Of a stretch of 64,000 bases of DNA, positions 49,126-61,029 are shown piece by piece. The stretch is from contig VXAA01002213.1 of assembly GCA_013399115.1 (NCBI GenBank), positions 682,081-746,080 of the forward strand, in the 5' to 3' direction. Made by a program: the position numbers and the translations under genes. This stretch comes from Anseranas semipalmata. Its lineage: Eukaryota; Chordata; Aves; Anseriformes; Anseranatidae. Position 1 is the stretch's first letter; each line of letters opens with the position of its first letter. Under the pieces are notes generated by a model that was given only the letters and a program-made list of their open reading frames with translations, was not told the DNA's origin and searched no databases.

Positions 49126-50089
49126 GATTTAATCAACTCTTAATTTTCTCTTTGAGGAGCTAACTGGTGCCTTTAGTCTCTCATGATAAAACTAGCATAA
49201 GACAGATGCATGTGAAGCTGAGCATCTCAGGGTAGGTGCACAGAGAGCAGTTATTCACAGCTTCTCCCATTGTAACAACTGGGGGCCATCAAATAAAATT
49301 GTCAGGCAGCACACTTACACCAGGTCCAGGGAAGTTCACATTTAGCAGGGCTGAGCTACATGGCAAAACTCCTTTCTGCAGAACAAAAGCCCCAGAAGTC
49401 ATCAGATGTGTTTTCCGTGCCCTATTTTCTTCCCTCTCCCCAAGTACCTGTTCCTGGCGGTCCCGTGGCAGTGCCGCGTGTCTCTGTTTATCTGTGGGTT
49501 TAGGTGTTTTGTGGCTCGCGTCCAAACTTCGAACTGCAAAATGCTTCAATAATAAATATTGCAGAAAAGAGTATGTGTCTTTAACGGGATTAGTTCTAGT
49601 ATTTGCCAAACATTCACAGTAGCACGAACAGCGATGGAGGCTCCTTTCCACGCTCAAAACTTTGTGGCTCAGATCCAGCCCCGAGATCTGAGTAGAGGCT
49701 CCAGCTTCAGTGGGAAGTTTGAGGTCCCGAGTAGGAGGTGAGAACTCTCTGCTTTCTTGGACGCGAGCTGCAGAGCTGATCCAAAAAGACGGGGCTCGTG
49801 GATTGCCTTCTGCAGCACGGGGCTTCCCCTGAGCGGCCTCACTGGCAGGCTGGATCTGTGAACACACCTGCCTTGCAGCTGGGCAGGGTGAGCATGCACG
49901 TGGGCAGAAGAATTAGTCCTGTCATTCTCCATCACCAGCCTGGATCATGGGGAGGGTAGCTTTTAGCAATAGGGGTTAAAAACTAGAAAGCCTACTGCGG
50001 AATTAAGCCATAAGGTCTGGCTGGACAGGGAGAGGAAGAGGGGGGTATGGATAATTGCACCCATAGGGCAATTAGACTTACAAGGAGCA
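49126..50089. other. anonymous; longest N-free frame is chance-level
   Basis: The 192-codon minus-strand frame at 49289-49867 is the longest N-free frame in the window. Its product shows no signal peptide, membrane segment, repeat or known motif, and it is GC-biased. I treat it as noncoding. Confidence 0.5.
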
Positions 50090-50340
50090 GTGGATCTCCT
50101 CGTCAGTCCCAAGAGTGTGATTAATTGGCAATAGCAACGCCCCTGGAGTTGCCTTATTGCTATTATGAAGCCAAGTCTTTATTTTTTTATTTTATTTTAT
50201 TTTTTATTTATAAATGAAATATTTAAGTGCACGACTTTGATCGCCAGGATCTGCTAGTTAGTGCCGGCTTCAGCCACAAGGTGCCAAGATTAAAGATTCA
50301 TCAAAGGCAAAGGATTAACCCACCCTGCTGGAATGCCAAG
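50090..50340. promoter_or_regulatory. candidate conserved noncoding block
   Basis: Repeat-free apart from a (TTTTA)n run at 50178-50211. Words include 'gtgattaattggcaatagc', 'tgccttattgctattatg' and 'tcatcaaaggcaaagg' (TCF/LEF-like ATCAAAG). The paired 'ggcaatagcaa' and 'ttgctatt' form a short inverted repeat around 50130-50166. This is inference from texture only. Confidence 0.3.
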
Positions 50341-51292
50341 TAGCTGCTAGGGGAGAGGATGCTGTGCTAAAGGCCGGAGCAAGTCCTTTGCTTAGCTTGT
50401 TTCTCTAGGGCTGTGGGTTCGGTGCCTCCCCCTTTGCTCCGCCACTCCTTGACTCATTTACCCTTTTGTGCCTGTGACTTGCCTAGGAGGAAGAGGATGA
50501 CACCAGCATTAAAAAATACAAACTCTCTACTAGGGTGGACTGTTCTCCTCTTAAAGAGAGCTGGTTGCAAAGACGATGTCTTGAAATGTCTAGGGCTGGG
50601 TATGCAACCTCCCCTGTCCTGCTGTGTCTGGTGGATAAAGGGCTCAGATGCCACCTGATGCACAAACCACACAGGTCCAGGTTTCCAATGGGAGCGACAT
50701 TCCTAACAGAATGGAATCTCTTCAGGAATCTAAATTTCTTTGAAGTCCCACTTCCTAAATTAGGGCTGATGACTTAACAGAACACACATTCACAAGCCAA
50801 GATTTATAAAAGTGGTCGGTACCTTTTTAGTCCCTCATTTTACTCCCAGGCATATTAAAGCGGCATTGCTGTTAGGGGAGTATGCTTTGTGGCTTTTGGA
50901 AGTCCAAAACCACCACCAGCATCGTAAGCTGCACATCTGAATTTGCTCCCCCTTCTGTAAATCTGCGCCTGCTAAGTCCTTGCAATCACTAAAGTGTTTC
51001 AACAACTCCCCCCACCCCAAAAAGGACCACGGGAAAGCAGAGCTGTGTAAGCATCCGCTCCCTTGCAGCAGCCCACAGGGCTCTGCGAACCAGTCCGCTC
51101 ACTGTTCGGCTTAATGGGATCTGTCAAGAGACAGAATAAATGGGGCAGGAGAGGAGCTGCCTTGGATGTACACGAGTTCATTCCAATAAGCTCTGTCTGT
51201 CTGCCTGCTGCCTGCCTGTCCCCCCGCACCGCTGGGGCTCGTGCCAGGAGGAGGATAAATACATCCACTACTTGCTTCTCACATGACTGGGC
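50341..51292. other. anonymous unique sequence, no gene seen
   Basis: Short frames at 50413-50777 overlap antisense without recognisable content. (CTGT/CTGC)n-like sequence precedes the pentamer array near 51190-51220. Confidence 0.5.
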
Positions 51293-51427
51293 TTTTTCCT
51301 TTCCTTTCCTTTCCTTTCCTTTCCTTTCCTTTCCTTTCCTTTCCTTTCCTTTCCTTTCCTTTCCTTTCCTTTCCTTTCCTTCTTCCCTTTCCCCCTTTCC
51401 CTTCCCCCTTTCTTTTCCCCCTTTCCT
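51293..51427. repeat. (TTCCT)n pentanucleotide array
   Basis: About 17-18 near-perfect TTCCT units (51293-51382) are followed by CCCCCTTT-rich pyrimidine sequence up to the assembly gap. Frames reading SFPFLSFPFL or GKERKGKERK are artefacts of this array. Confidence 0.97.
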
Positions 51428-51469
51428 NNNNNNNNNNNNNNNNNNNNNNNNNNNNNNNNNNNNNNNNNN
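51428..51469. other. assembly gap (42 N)
   Basis: A run of 42 undetermined bases lies inside the pyrimidine array, between TTCCT-type and TTGCC-type repeats. The true length is unknown and may be longer than drawn. Confidence 1.
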
Positions 51470-51533
51470 TTCCGTTCCCTTGCCTTGCCTTGCCTTCCCT
51501 TGCCTTGCCTTGCCTTGCCTTGCCTTGCCTTCC
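51470..51533. repeat. (TTGCC)n pentanucleotide array
   Basis: About 11 units of CCTTG with two TTCCC variants, directly right of the gap. It differs from the left array by one base per unit. Confidence 0.95.
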
Positions 51534-51640
51534 CTCTTTTCCCCCTTTCCTTTCCCCCTTTCCTTTTCCTCTTCTCTTCTCTTCTCTTCTCTTCTCTTCT
51601 CTTCTCTTCTCTTCTCTTCTCTTCTCTTCTCTTTTTTTCC
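51534..51640. repeat. pyrimidine spacer and (CTTCT)n array
   Basis: CCCCCTTT-rich sequence like that left of the gap is followed by about 12 perfect CTTCT units (51571-51632). Together with the two arrays before it, the plus strand is almost pure pyrimidine for about 350 bases, apart from the G of the TTGCC units. The outer, pure parts are mirror-repeat-capable sequence that can form triplex (H-) DNA. Confidence 0.95.
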
Positions 51641-52074
51641 TCTTTCTTGCTGCCAAAATAAAATAATTGGCAGGGGTTTGGAAAGACTTGAAATTTTACT
51701 GGCATCTGGTTAGATAAGGTTTCCTTCTCTATTGCTCTTCCCATCTCTCTCCTATGATATAGCTGAGGAGCCCAGCAATCTGCCTTCCCTGCCAGATACC
51801 ATCATGCAATTGGAAATGCTATTGTTTTCTTTAGGCAGATGGTGATTCTCATCCTTTGATCCTTTCACTAAACTCATTAGAAAACCTGGCCTTAGATCAA
51901 ACCTTAAGAAGAAGAAAAAATCAGAGAGAGAAATAAATGCTGTGGTGATGGAGCTCGTAAGTAAGACTCGGGACAGAACAGAGTAGAAGCACCCATTTTC
52001 TGTCTCTAATTGTAACAGGGTCATTTTCTGAGGCCTGCAACTTTTCCTAACACTAATCAGATCTCACTGGTCTT
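51641..52074. other. anonymous unique sequence, no gene seen
   Basis: No gene or repeat was recognised. Confidence 0.5.
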
Positions 52075-52145
52075 TGCACATACACACATGCGCACGCACA
52101 CAGATGTATATATGTGTGCGTGTGCTTCTGCGTGTCTGTGTGTAA
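52075..52145. repeat. CA/TG inverted repeat, hairpin-prone
   Basis: CA-rich and TG-rich halves face each other. GCGCACGCACACA at 52090-52102 pairs with TGTGTGCGTGTGC at 52113-52125 (12 of 13 positions) around a ten-base loop, GATGTATATA. The alternating purine-pyrimidine composition also makes it Z-DNA-prone. Confidence 0.8.
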
Positions 52146-52828
52146 GAGTAATCAAAGGCATCTCCACTTTCTTCAGCCTGTGCCTGGAGAATGACAAGAG
52201 CGCGGTGTGGGACCCCCTGCGCTAAGTGTGTGCTCCCGTGCTGCACTTTGCTGTACGTTCATAAGGGCTCTGCTGTACGTCTGGTTTGGAAAATAAAGGG
52301 TGTTTTCAGTGGTTTGGGCCGTACCGAGCAGGATGTATCGCAGCAGAGTGATGGCTGACACGGCCTCTGTGCTTATCAACCCGAGTGCAACCCCTCTGAG
52401 CTTGGCGGTGCAAAGTGAGCACGAGGCGTGCCCAGCCGTGAGCTGCCAGCGTAGCTCAGCACCCCTGCCCCGCGCGGAGGCAGATGGATCGTGTTGTGCA
52501 GGGGTGTCCCAGGTGTGCGGCTGGGAGAGGAGGATGGAGAGCGGGGAAAAGCGAGCAGCGCTCTGCTGCTCCCTGTTCTAGGTCCCAGAGACCTACGTGT
52601 AACCCAGGACCACTGTGAGGGGACAGTAGTTTGCGCTATGCCCGAATTAGGGTGGCATAAAGGGCCACAGACACATCCAAGCAGGAGGTGCTGCAGCACA
52701 GCCTGCTTTGATCAGAGCCCACCGGCACAAAGATGAAGTGGATTTGTGTGGCTTGCGATATTGTGAGGGTGCTGGTACCTGCACCCTGCCTTTTCTGCTG
52801 GGGTAGGGGGAGGAACTTGGAGGAATAT
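52146..52828. other. anonymous, moderately GC-rich
   Basis: 52380-52580 has scattered CpGs and overlapping frames on both strands. No domain was recognised. Confidence 0.5.
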
Positions 52829-52861
52829 CCTCAGATATTCCTCAGATATATCCTCAGATAT
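52829..52861. repeat. short tandem repeat, three units
   Basis: Three exact copies of CCTCAGATAT at 52829-52838, 52840-52849 and 52852-52861, spaced 11 and 12 bases. Confidence 0.9.
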
Positions 52862-53497
52862 CCCCGAAAGCAGATGGCAGCATACCCCCAGCAGGCAAGG
52901 GGCAGCTACCTGGGCAGTGCTGCATCTCCCAGCCTGAATTAGGAGGAGCTGGACAGCCCCAGCTCCCATCGGCAGGGCACAGGTGTGTCGTTCATCCCAA
53001 AAACCAGCCTGGTGGGGTTTTCTCTGCAGCACAGGGCTGAAGTCAAATACTGTGACTGGACTTATTTTTTTTAATGGATTGTATAATTTTATGACTGTCA
53101 AGATGAACAAATAATTTGCAATGAATAATTTATCCAACAGATTTTGATTCTTTTGCAGCTTACTGAATATCCATGAGCAGACCTCGATTTCGGCTGGCTT
53201 ATTTATTGTTTGAATTTATTTGACATGTTCCCCCCTTCTTTTTTTTTTAAACACTATCAACTGATCAGAGACAGCTCCTGAAAAAGTTTGATAGTCTGCA
53301 GTTGAAATTAGTTGTAGCAGCCATGAATCAGGGGGTGGACAGTCCAATGTGTAGAAATTTCACTTGAGCAATTTGGAATTAATTCTCAGACCTTTTACAG
53401 ACTTCCAATGTGACCTTGGTCAAGGCAGTTGGGAATAATTTTGTCGCTAAAAAGCTGGCCCTAAGTGACTAATCCAAGGTCTGAGATAGGGAGGAAC
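52862..53497. other. anonymous unique sequence, no gene seen
   Basis: T-runs occur near 53065-53072 and 53240-53249. No gene was recognised. Confidence 0.5.
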
Positions 53498-53722
53498 ACA
53501 AGAATGGCAAGGCTGGGGCAGCCCAAATATCTGCCTTACCTGTTATCCTATCTTTGTCTGTGGCCAATAGGAAAAATATAAAACCAGGGCAAGGGGGTAG
53601 TGATTCTTCCCTAAAATATTCATCCCATCTCCCATGATTTGTAGTTCAAAAGCTCGCTGAGCCAAAGGTAGTGTCTTTCTGTTTAGTAGCCCTTCATGTA
53701 TTTTTATTCCACATTAGGGGCA
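53498..53722 (-). mobile_element. old CR1/L3-like LINE tail
   Basis: The plus strand reads 'aacacaagaatggcaaggct', 'ctgttatcctatctttgtct', 'gtggccaatagg', and later 'tttagtagcccttcatgtat' and 'tttttattccac'. This follows in order the antisense of the ancient amniote CR1-clade tail also seen at 20128-20292. Heavily diverged, with no coding left. Confidence 0.6.
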
Positions 53723-56431
53723 TGAACCCGAGGCTGGGGAGGACATTGGCCTCAGGTGTAAATTCTGTGTTTTATTCTACCACAGACTACCTGCGTTACC
53801 TTGATTGAGTCAATTAGGTTGAGATTTATTTACTTCACCAAACATCACCTATTTAAGGGGCAGAGATTGACATGAGCTAGCTGGTTAGCTAGAGACAGGG
53901 AGGTGTCGTGTCCCCGACGCTGTTGTTCGGGGTCGCCACGAGCCCGATAGCCAGGTGGGACCGACGGCTGCCTGGGAGCGTGCAAACAGAGCTCTGCTCG
54001 TTGCAGCAGGGAGGATGCTCCCTTCTTCCAGAGACTGTCTTCTCCTAACGTCAGGGGGACACAGCAAGTAAGTGGAGCAAACAAACGAGGAGAGAGAACA
54101 AACTGAACAGTACCGAGAGGGAACACTGAATCCAGGATTACCTCTGGCTTTGCCCACAAGAGACAACAGTGTTTTGAAGGCACCGAAGCAAAAGGTAGAT
54201 TTTAATTCAGGTTCTTTCCACTCGCGGGCTCTCTGCTGAGATGAAGGAGGTGTTTTAATCTCCTGGGAGCGGAGCGATCAAATTGGCTGGATGGCTCCCT
54301 CTGTCACAAACAGCATATTTTATGCAGTGTACCCACACTCTGGTCTGTTATGGTAAATCAGCTTTTCCTTCGCTGATGTTGTGTGCAGTTTTGCATAGTT
54401 GGGTGGAGGGAGGGAGGAATGGCCCAGGTGGACACAGATGTAAAATGCTTCCTTGCCCCAAAGAGGGGAAGAACTGCTTGTAAACAGGTGGAATCAAATA
54501 ATGCTTGATGTTGGATGCCGACGCTGGCTGCTAAGGGTAGCCCTGAGAGCTCGAGACCAGGAAATCACCCTCTGTGCAGATAATGAGCCTGCAAGAGCGG
54601 CCTAAGGTGTGTCAAGTATACTCCGCTTGCATGGCACAAGACCTCGCACGCCCAGGGATACCTGGAGGGTTCGTACGCTACCAGGCAGGCCCAAACAAAC
54701 CCTCCACAGGCAGGCGGTCCGCAGGAGGTGCAGTATGCCGTGTTTCCTGCTGCTCCAGATGGTGCCCTTTCAGGGTAATGTAGATGTAGCCACCGAGGTC
54801 CTGCCGAGAGACAGCCCTCTCCTGCTGGGCAGCTGTACACAAGATAGGCAGCGCTTTCCAAGAGCTTACGTGCCAGCCCGTCTGTCCTCGCTCAGGTCAG
54901 CAGGGACGGTTATCGGTCCTCGCCCCGGGAGCAGGATCAGGCCAGTGCGGCGTGCTTTGGGAAAGGAAACAGGCCGGTAGGTCTCAAAGTGTGAGAGCCT
55001 CTCCCTCCATGGTTTGCTTTCGCAAGGTCACTCCTCCCTTTCTGCAGAAGGCAGAGGGAAATGCAGACTTTATCGTTGTCTCGGGGCAGAAAGTTGTTGT
55101 GTATTTGTGGAGTAAATGTAGGGGTGAAAATACCTCTTGAGCCATTGCTCTTCCTTTCTCCACTGACAGCAAGGGGGACCATCTGCGCCAGATTCACAGC
55201 TGGAGATCTCCAGCCTGAGGTCGTTTTCAGACTCGCTGCTGGCTGCACGGAGATCAGAGCGGCCAAACTCACTGCGCTCTCTGCTCTCTTCCCTCATCTT
55301 TCTGGACTCCCGTTTAGTTTTCATTTAAGATCTCAACAGGCTGGAATAACTCAAGTGTCCTCAGCCCTTCCCTCCACACCCTTCTTCTCCCTAGACCACG
55401 TAAGAACTCCCTTGTAATCCTTCCTCTTACGTTTTTCTATCTGTAATGAGTACTGCTATGCTCAGTGACCCAATCATCCCTCCAGCACAAGAAGGCTCTT
55501 TTCTTCCAGCCTGGTGTATTTGTTTTGGAGGTTGTCTTGATTCAGGTGAAAGTGTTTCTGGCCTGAATCTATCAGCTACTCAGTGTTGCTCAAATTACTT
55601 TCAAAAAGTAATTTGTTGCTGATTCCCACATCCAAAAAGTTATTGTCAATCTCGTGTTCTTGGTGACTGTCTCAGTAAAAGATAGCCACATATCCAAAAT
55701 TAGAACCCGGCTGTTGCAAACTCTGGGGAAATAAACCTGAGGTGCAAATGAAAAAGAGGTTTTTAGAGACAAATATAGTCTGTTTCCAGTGTTCTCTTTG
55801 ATGACTTGGTAGAAAGCAGTCTCCAAACTTTCTGGCCCTTCAGCAGCAGTTCTAAGCTAGTTATGCACTGCAGGTGACATCATATGTTATTCTCCCCATT
55901 GCTCACAGATTTGAAGACGAGATCTCATTTGCTCGTGGACAATGTCCACCGATCAGCAGATACCAGAGGATCTGAATAGGGATGATCACAGGTATGCTAA
56001 TAAGAGGGCCTGGGAGTGTTTTCTGCCATCCCATTTGGGGCAGGGTTCATCTTCCCTGATTTAGGTGTTCTAAAAGACAGACGCCTAATCTGGGTTAGTC
56101 GCGCCAAGCTTTCCTTATAATCAATAGAGAAGAACAAGCACCTCCAGAGGTTGTTTCATTGCAGCCAAAGATAAGTGTGTAAGCAAGATGAATTGTCTTC
56201 AGGAGGTGTTTATATATCTAAAATGATGATGAAGTTATAGTAGAACAGCTAACTTAGACATCTAGCTTTTAAAGATCCTCAGTTAGGGGAGACAGATCCC
56301 ACACTTTACTGGAAAAGCTAGTATTCAAAACTGAAGCTGTTCAAGGCAAGATGTTGGTTTCAACACCTCTTCCACTGCCAAGAGATAGCAGGGTGGAAAT
56401 TGTATGCAAATTTCTTGTTTCAGCGTTGATA
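53723..56431. other. anonymous unique sequence, no gene seen
   Basis: GC-rich stretches at 53900-54010 and 54870-54970 have several overlapping frames without domains. 'ggcctcaggtgtaaattctg' at 53748-53767 faintly resembles one arm of the palindromic repeat but is too short to call. No gene is supported. Confidence 0.45.
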
Positions 56432-56447
56432 CGTGTGTGTGTGTGTT
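56432..56447. repeat. (GT)n microsatellite
   Basis: About eight GT units. Confidence 0.85.
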
Positions 56448-58454
56448 TGAATTGGCTTTGGTTGTTGAAGAAAGCTCTGGGCTATTGAACTAAAACTGTA
56501 CTAGAAACATGAAACACAGGCAAAGCTGCAGGGAAGAAAGGGTTACTGTGAAAAGGGTAAAAAATTTGAAAGGTTAAAACCGTAGCACAGCATTCTGGTA
56601 TCTACATAATTATGGAAATGAAAAGTCTCAGAGAACCCAAGCTGAGAAAGGGCTTTTTTGGTTATTTAGTTTAGTTTTTAGAGAAACAACTTTCCAAAAA
56701 TATTGCACCTTTGATTCCAGTTCAGAAAAAGGAAAAGAAAATGATTTCTAGAACTTATCCCATTCCTAATTTTCCTGGTTTTCTTTGAGAGTTACCTATA
56801 TTCACACAGGATAGCAGACTTACTGCTTTATAGAACATTTCTGGATTGAGCCGCCCATGCTCAGGTGGGCTTTACAGATAGAAGATGAATATTGCACTTT
56901 CCATCGCTGATGCAAGTTTTCAATTAAAACAAGGTCTTATTGGCAGCACAGGATTAAGGAGTTTTTTTCTGAAAATCACACATTTTCTGGAGGGAGGGAA
57001 ATGTCTCTTCAATAACATTTAGTTACTTCTTGCTGACAAAACTTGCCCATTAGAAGGCTGGGCTTCTATTGAAAAAACATGAGTGAAAATGTAAAAAATG
57101 TGTCCATGGAGTCTGAGCTAAGGGAATTGCAACAGCAAACTGTGGAGCTGAGGCCACAGAGGCCCCAGATCCCTCGCTTATGCTTCGCTTGTGAGGCTGG
57201 CATGCTGGAGGTGTTTCTGTATATCACAGGGGACACTGTGGAGGGGGCAAAATGCCTTCCCTTCATCCTGCGTCTTAAAACCCAACAGGTTATTGTTGGT
57301 GCTGCTGAAGTCAGTGCTGGGAGGAGGCAGAACTAAAACCCCACTCTGCTCAGCTCTCCCTGTGACAGCCGATGTCCGGCTCTGTCCCAGCAAGGATCCT
57401 CCTCGTCGTGTACAAGTACTGAAACGCACCCGTGGCATTTACACCGCCGTATCCATCCATCGCAGGGATTCAGGGGCCACTGGTGGTACTGATTGGCTTA
57501 CCACCGCTGATAACACCGAGCAGAGCTGCGAGCTAGTGCCGAAAATAAAGATGGTTCTCATTTAGAGTGAATATAGGCAGAACATGCCGTGTTTCTTGGC
57601 CTGATCCAACAGACTGACCCAAACCTAGTGTTGCTGTTTTCTTTTGCTGTGGGCTTCTTGCCCCCAAGGAAGCCCCGCTCCCTGCAGCCCAAGCTTCACA
57701 TTTCTGCACGCTTCTGCTGCCATTTGGCCGCACATTTTTGCTGCCAGCCTGTGTTCAACCACACAAGCAAGGAGGTATAACAAACTGGGGAAACCAAGAT
57801 AGCTTCGAGGCTATACAGGATTTATGTCAGTTAAATTAAAGGACAGTAGGAAACTGTGCCACCTCCTGACCCCTCACAAACCCTGTCCCACAGCAAAAGC
57901 TGCCCTTGGCTTTCTTCTTACTGATCAGGGAAGGCGATACCTTTTTCAGAGAGGGCAATTTTGTCAGCCTCACAAGAAAATCCCGCTTTCTCTGAGTTGT
58001 GCTTGTTCTTGCACACTTAAGGAAACATACTATTTGTGTTTCAAAAAATGTGGAAGTATGTACATGTATGTACATCGCCCAGTATCCTCTTCCCTGTATA
58101 GGAAGAAGCCTAAGATTGGCCTTGTTCCAAATCATGTTGAACACACCACCTGGAAGGAACAGAGACATCTGGAAAATCATTCCACAATCTCTGAGGAAAT
58201 TACAGGAGAAATACCGGATGATTGGAAGAACAGCCCTTTGTGGGATTCTTACTTTATCAGCCAATTTCACTTAGATTTTTTTTTTCCTAAGTAGCATATG
58301 TTCAGAACTTTAATAAGAAATCTTTGAGTTCTGGGGGTTTATTTATTTGTTTATTTAATTTTCCTCGTAAATGAAAAAAGTTCTAGAAGTTTCACAGGTG
58401 GCAGGGCAGGGGGTGGGGAAGAAAAAGAGAAAAGAAATACCCGATAGTTCACGT
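56448..58454. other. anonymous; weak LINE-RT-like peptide near 58200
   Basis: The 156-codon plus-strand frame at 57824-58294 has no overall similarity I recognise. Its stretch ITGEIPDDWKNS (about 58200-58235) recalls the TGE-P-x-W-K segment of LINE reverse transcriptases, but flanking residues do not follow. Frames at 57079-57565 are unrecognised. Confidence 0.4.
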
Positions 58455-58570
58455 GCTGTGGTGCAGCCGCGGGAGGGATTGCTCCCTCGCCTGGCATGCG
58501 GTGCGGGCTCACCGAGCCCACAGCAAGGCTCAGTGTGCCTGAACCGCGGCGGATCTGGCCGCAAAAGGAA
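58455..58570. other. CpG-dense patch
   Basis: Clustered CpGs (GCAGCCGCGGGAGGG, later GAACCGCGGCGG, two SacII sites CCGCGG) lie within about 115 bases. A short inverted repeat, GGGAG against CTCCC around 'ggattg', is present. No exon or promoter is evident. Confidence 0.45.
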
Positions 58571-61029
58571 GGCTCCTGGGCTGGTGCTTCCCCAAGTCCT
58601 CCTGCAGACAAGCAGGGTTGTTTCAAACACCAAGAGACCTCTGGTAGAAGCAAAGGTGTAGGTGAAGCTGCGTCTCTGTGTGCCCATGCAGAGCGTTGGC
58701 TGCAGTGTCCTCGGGGTCTGGGGGAACAGGGAGAAGTGAGCATCACTACATGAGCTGTGCTGCTGATTTCCGTGCCATCCCTCTGATGCAGAGCTGCTCC
58801 CTCCTTTTCTGTTCTGCTGTGGTTCTTATATTTTGTAACCCCAGCAATGGGGCTCCTACTGGCTCTGTTTCCCCTCTAAATTGCCTTCTAGAAGGTAAAA
58901 AATGCCACGAGCTGTACATGGACAGAACAGGAGGAGACCTCAAACTATGTCAGCATAAACTGCTCCCTAGATTTGATAGACAGAGACAAGGGGAGACAGA
59001 TCCAGACCCACAGCTTCATCTTGCTATTCAGTGTTCCATTTTTTTGCAATTAGAGGAGGTGTGCGGGAGTGTGGAGGATGGAGGATGACAAGAGATAGAT
59101 CCCAGTTCATAAACATCTTGAACATTTGGAAGCTTTTAAGCAGCTGCTATTCTGGCAGAGTATTTCTGAACCAGCCACCTGCATATGTTTTCTGTTTTTA
59201 TTAAGCTAAGCTCCAAAGATGAGAAGATACAGGTGGAAGCTTTGAGCTCCATCCTTTTCCCCACCTCCCCTTGTGTGTTTTAATCCTAATCTGTATCAAC
59301 AAAGATGAGTCGCTTCTTTAACACATGCAGAAATTACACTGAGGCCCATTGAGGACAAACGACGAGCTTTGATTCCATAATCAATCGCTAAGAAATTCAT
59401 TAGTGCCAGCACAGATCTTCCGTGCGGGAGGAGCTGTCCCGATGGACCTGCCTGCATCAGAAGAGCTCGTGAGCAGCCGTTCTCCTCCGTTACACTGGGC
59501 TCGTTCCCGTGCTGAGGAATAGGCTGTTCCCCGCCTTTGTCTCAAGGAAGAAAAAGCTCAGGAGCTCAAAGACTGAAAACTTGTCTTCACTACTGACTGC
59601 CCTTCACAGCCCCTCTCTCTCTTGCTGTCTTTCAGCTCAGACATGTACAGATATCCCGACCGCTCTGGGGTCTTTAGAAATGTGTAAAACAATTGTCAGT
59701 ATGGTGCTCAGAAATAAGTGCCCTTATGGCCACAGTATTCAAAAGGAAGTACCTACTTTCCTCTATTTGTGTTTAGGGCAAAAAGACTACCAAATTTTCA
59801 GAGTGTGCGAAGCACCCATCAGCTTCTAGGGATTTCTTTGAAAATAGATGGAGATGCAGCCAGCACTGTTAAAAATCAGGGACAAGCCTTTCAAAAATAC
59901 TTCTGATTTAAATATATGTACCCCACGTTCATCTGTAAGATGTATGTTCTTTTTTGTTCTTTTTTTGCTTGCAATCCCCCCTTGGTTATGTGGCTTTTAT
60001 ACTAACAAAAAATAACAGAAAGCGAGAGAGAGCACATCCCACCAAAACTCACCCAATATTTATGTACTTAAACACTTAATCCTAAACATCTCTAATGGAA
60101 TTAGGTACTCTCTGTTAAAAATCTTGGTTAACACAGGTATGTTAGCCCTCCTCAGCCACTTCATTAAATGTGGGGAATTACACAGTACTTACCTTAAATG
60201 CCCCCTGGCAATAGCAGTTAAACTCTAGTCTTCCCATCCCTGTTGTGCAGTAAATAGCAGATGAAATGTTAGCTGGGGGTCAGGGAGATATCTGAGGAAG
60301 TCAAGCCATATAAGTTGTAAGAAATTCATGGGGATCTCCACTTGAGAGACCTTACTTTTAGATTCAGTTCTGCACTGGACATAAATATGTAGAATTAGCA
60401 GACTGTGTGTCTTTTCAGCTTGCCTCAAGATTTACCTGAATATGCTGGTATCTGCTGGTGTTGGTGCTGTTTCTGCTAGGCTGACACTGATGTTCTGGTT
60501 TGTGCATTTTTCCTCCAGTAGCCTGAATACACTTCTGGCATGAAGTTCATGTTATACTTCCATACCTGGGGCAGGAGTCACCCTCTTGAGTGAGGAGTCT
60601 ATACCTTTCCATTGGTAACAGAGCTTTCATGGTTCACTTTGACTCTATCCCAAACTTTCAGGTGTTTAGTGCTAGGTGAAATGAGTCCCAGGGATTCTCA
60701 CCTAAAGAGTTTGGAGATTTCTTTAAAGCACAGTGAGGACAAGGGAAAGACTCTATTGATTATACCAGACTTTGATCTAAGCCCTCAGCAAATTCAAGCC
60801 TCAGTTGCCTTCTCCAAGTTGTCCATCACTCTCGCATACAACTCCTCAAACCTGAATCATGTTCATGGTACAGCAAAGCATCCAGGTGCTGTATCCACCC
60901 CCTTTTCTTCCAGGGGGCACATTATGTACCAGCAGCAAGCACAGACATCTACTGTGAGAGACAAGAGGATCCTTTGGTTTGCAGCTTGCTCACTGATGTG
61001 CCCATGCGTTCCTTGCAAACTCTGCACCT
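58571..61029. other. anonymous unique sequence, no gene seen
   Basis: Plus-strand frames at 58678-59088 (136 codons) and 60612-61031 (139 codons) carry no domain and lack convincing splice or promoter context. 59320-59400 is AT-rich unique sequence. No interspersed repeat was recognised. Confidence 0.5.

Noticed and set aside
49289..49867. 192-codon minus-strand open frame as a gene
   Set aside because: Longest N-free frame, but near the length chance gives in 64 kb of six-frame sequence. No domain, signal peptide or exon context, and the product is low in recognisable patterns.
51063..51744. Long frames (up to 216 codons) through the pentamer array
   Set aside because: Stop-free only because the repeat units lack stops in that phase. 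They contain the N gap and encode pure SFPFL or GKERK low complexity.
53748..53767. Fourth copy of the palindromic repeat
   Set aside because: Only 'ggtgtaaatt' resembles one arm and no inverted partner is nearby, so the match is too short.
57824..58294. 156-codon plus-strand frame as a host gene
   Set aside because: No overall family match; the only suggestive stretch is a short LINE-RT-like peptide.
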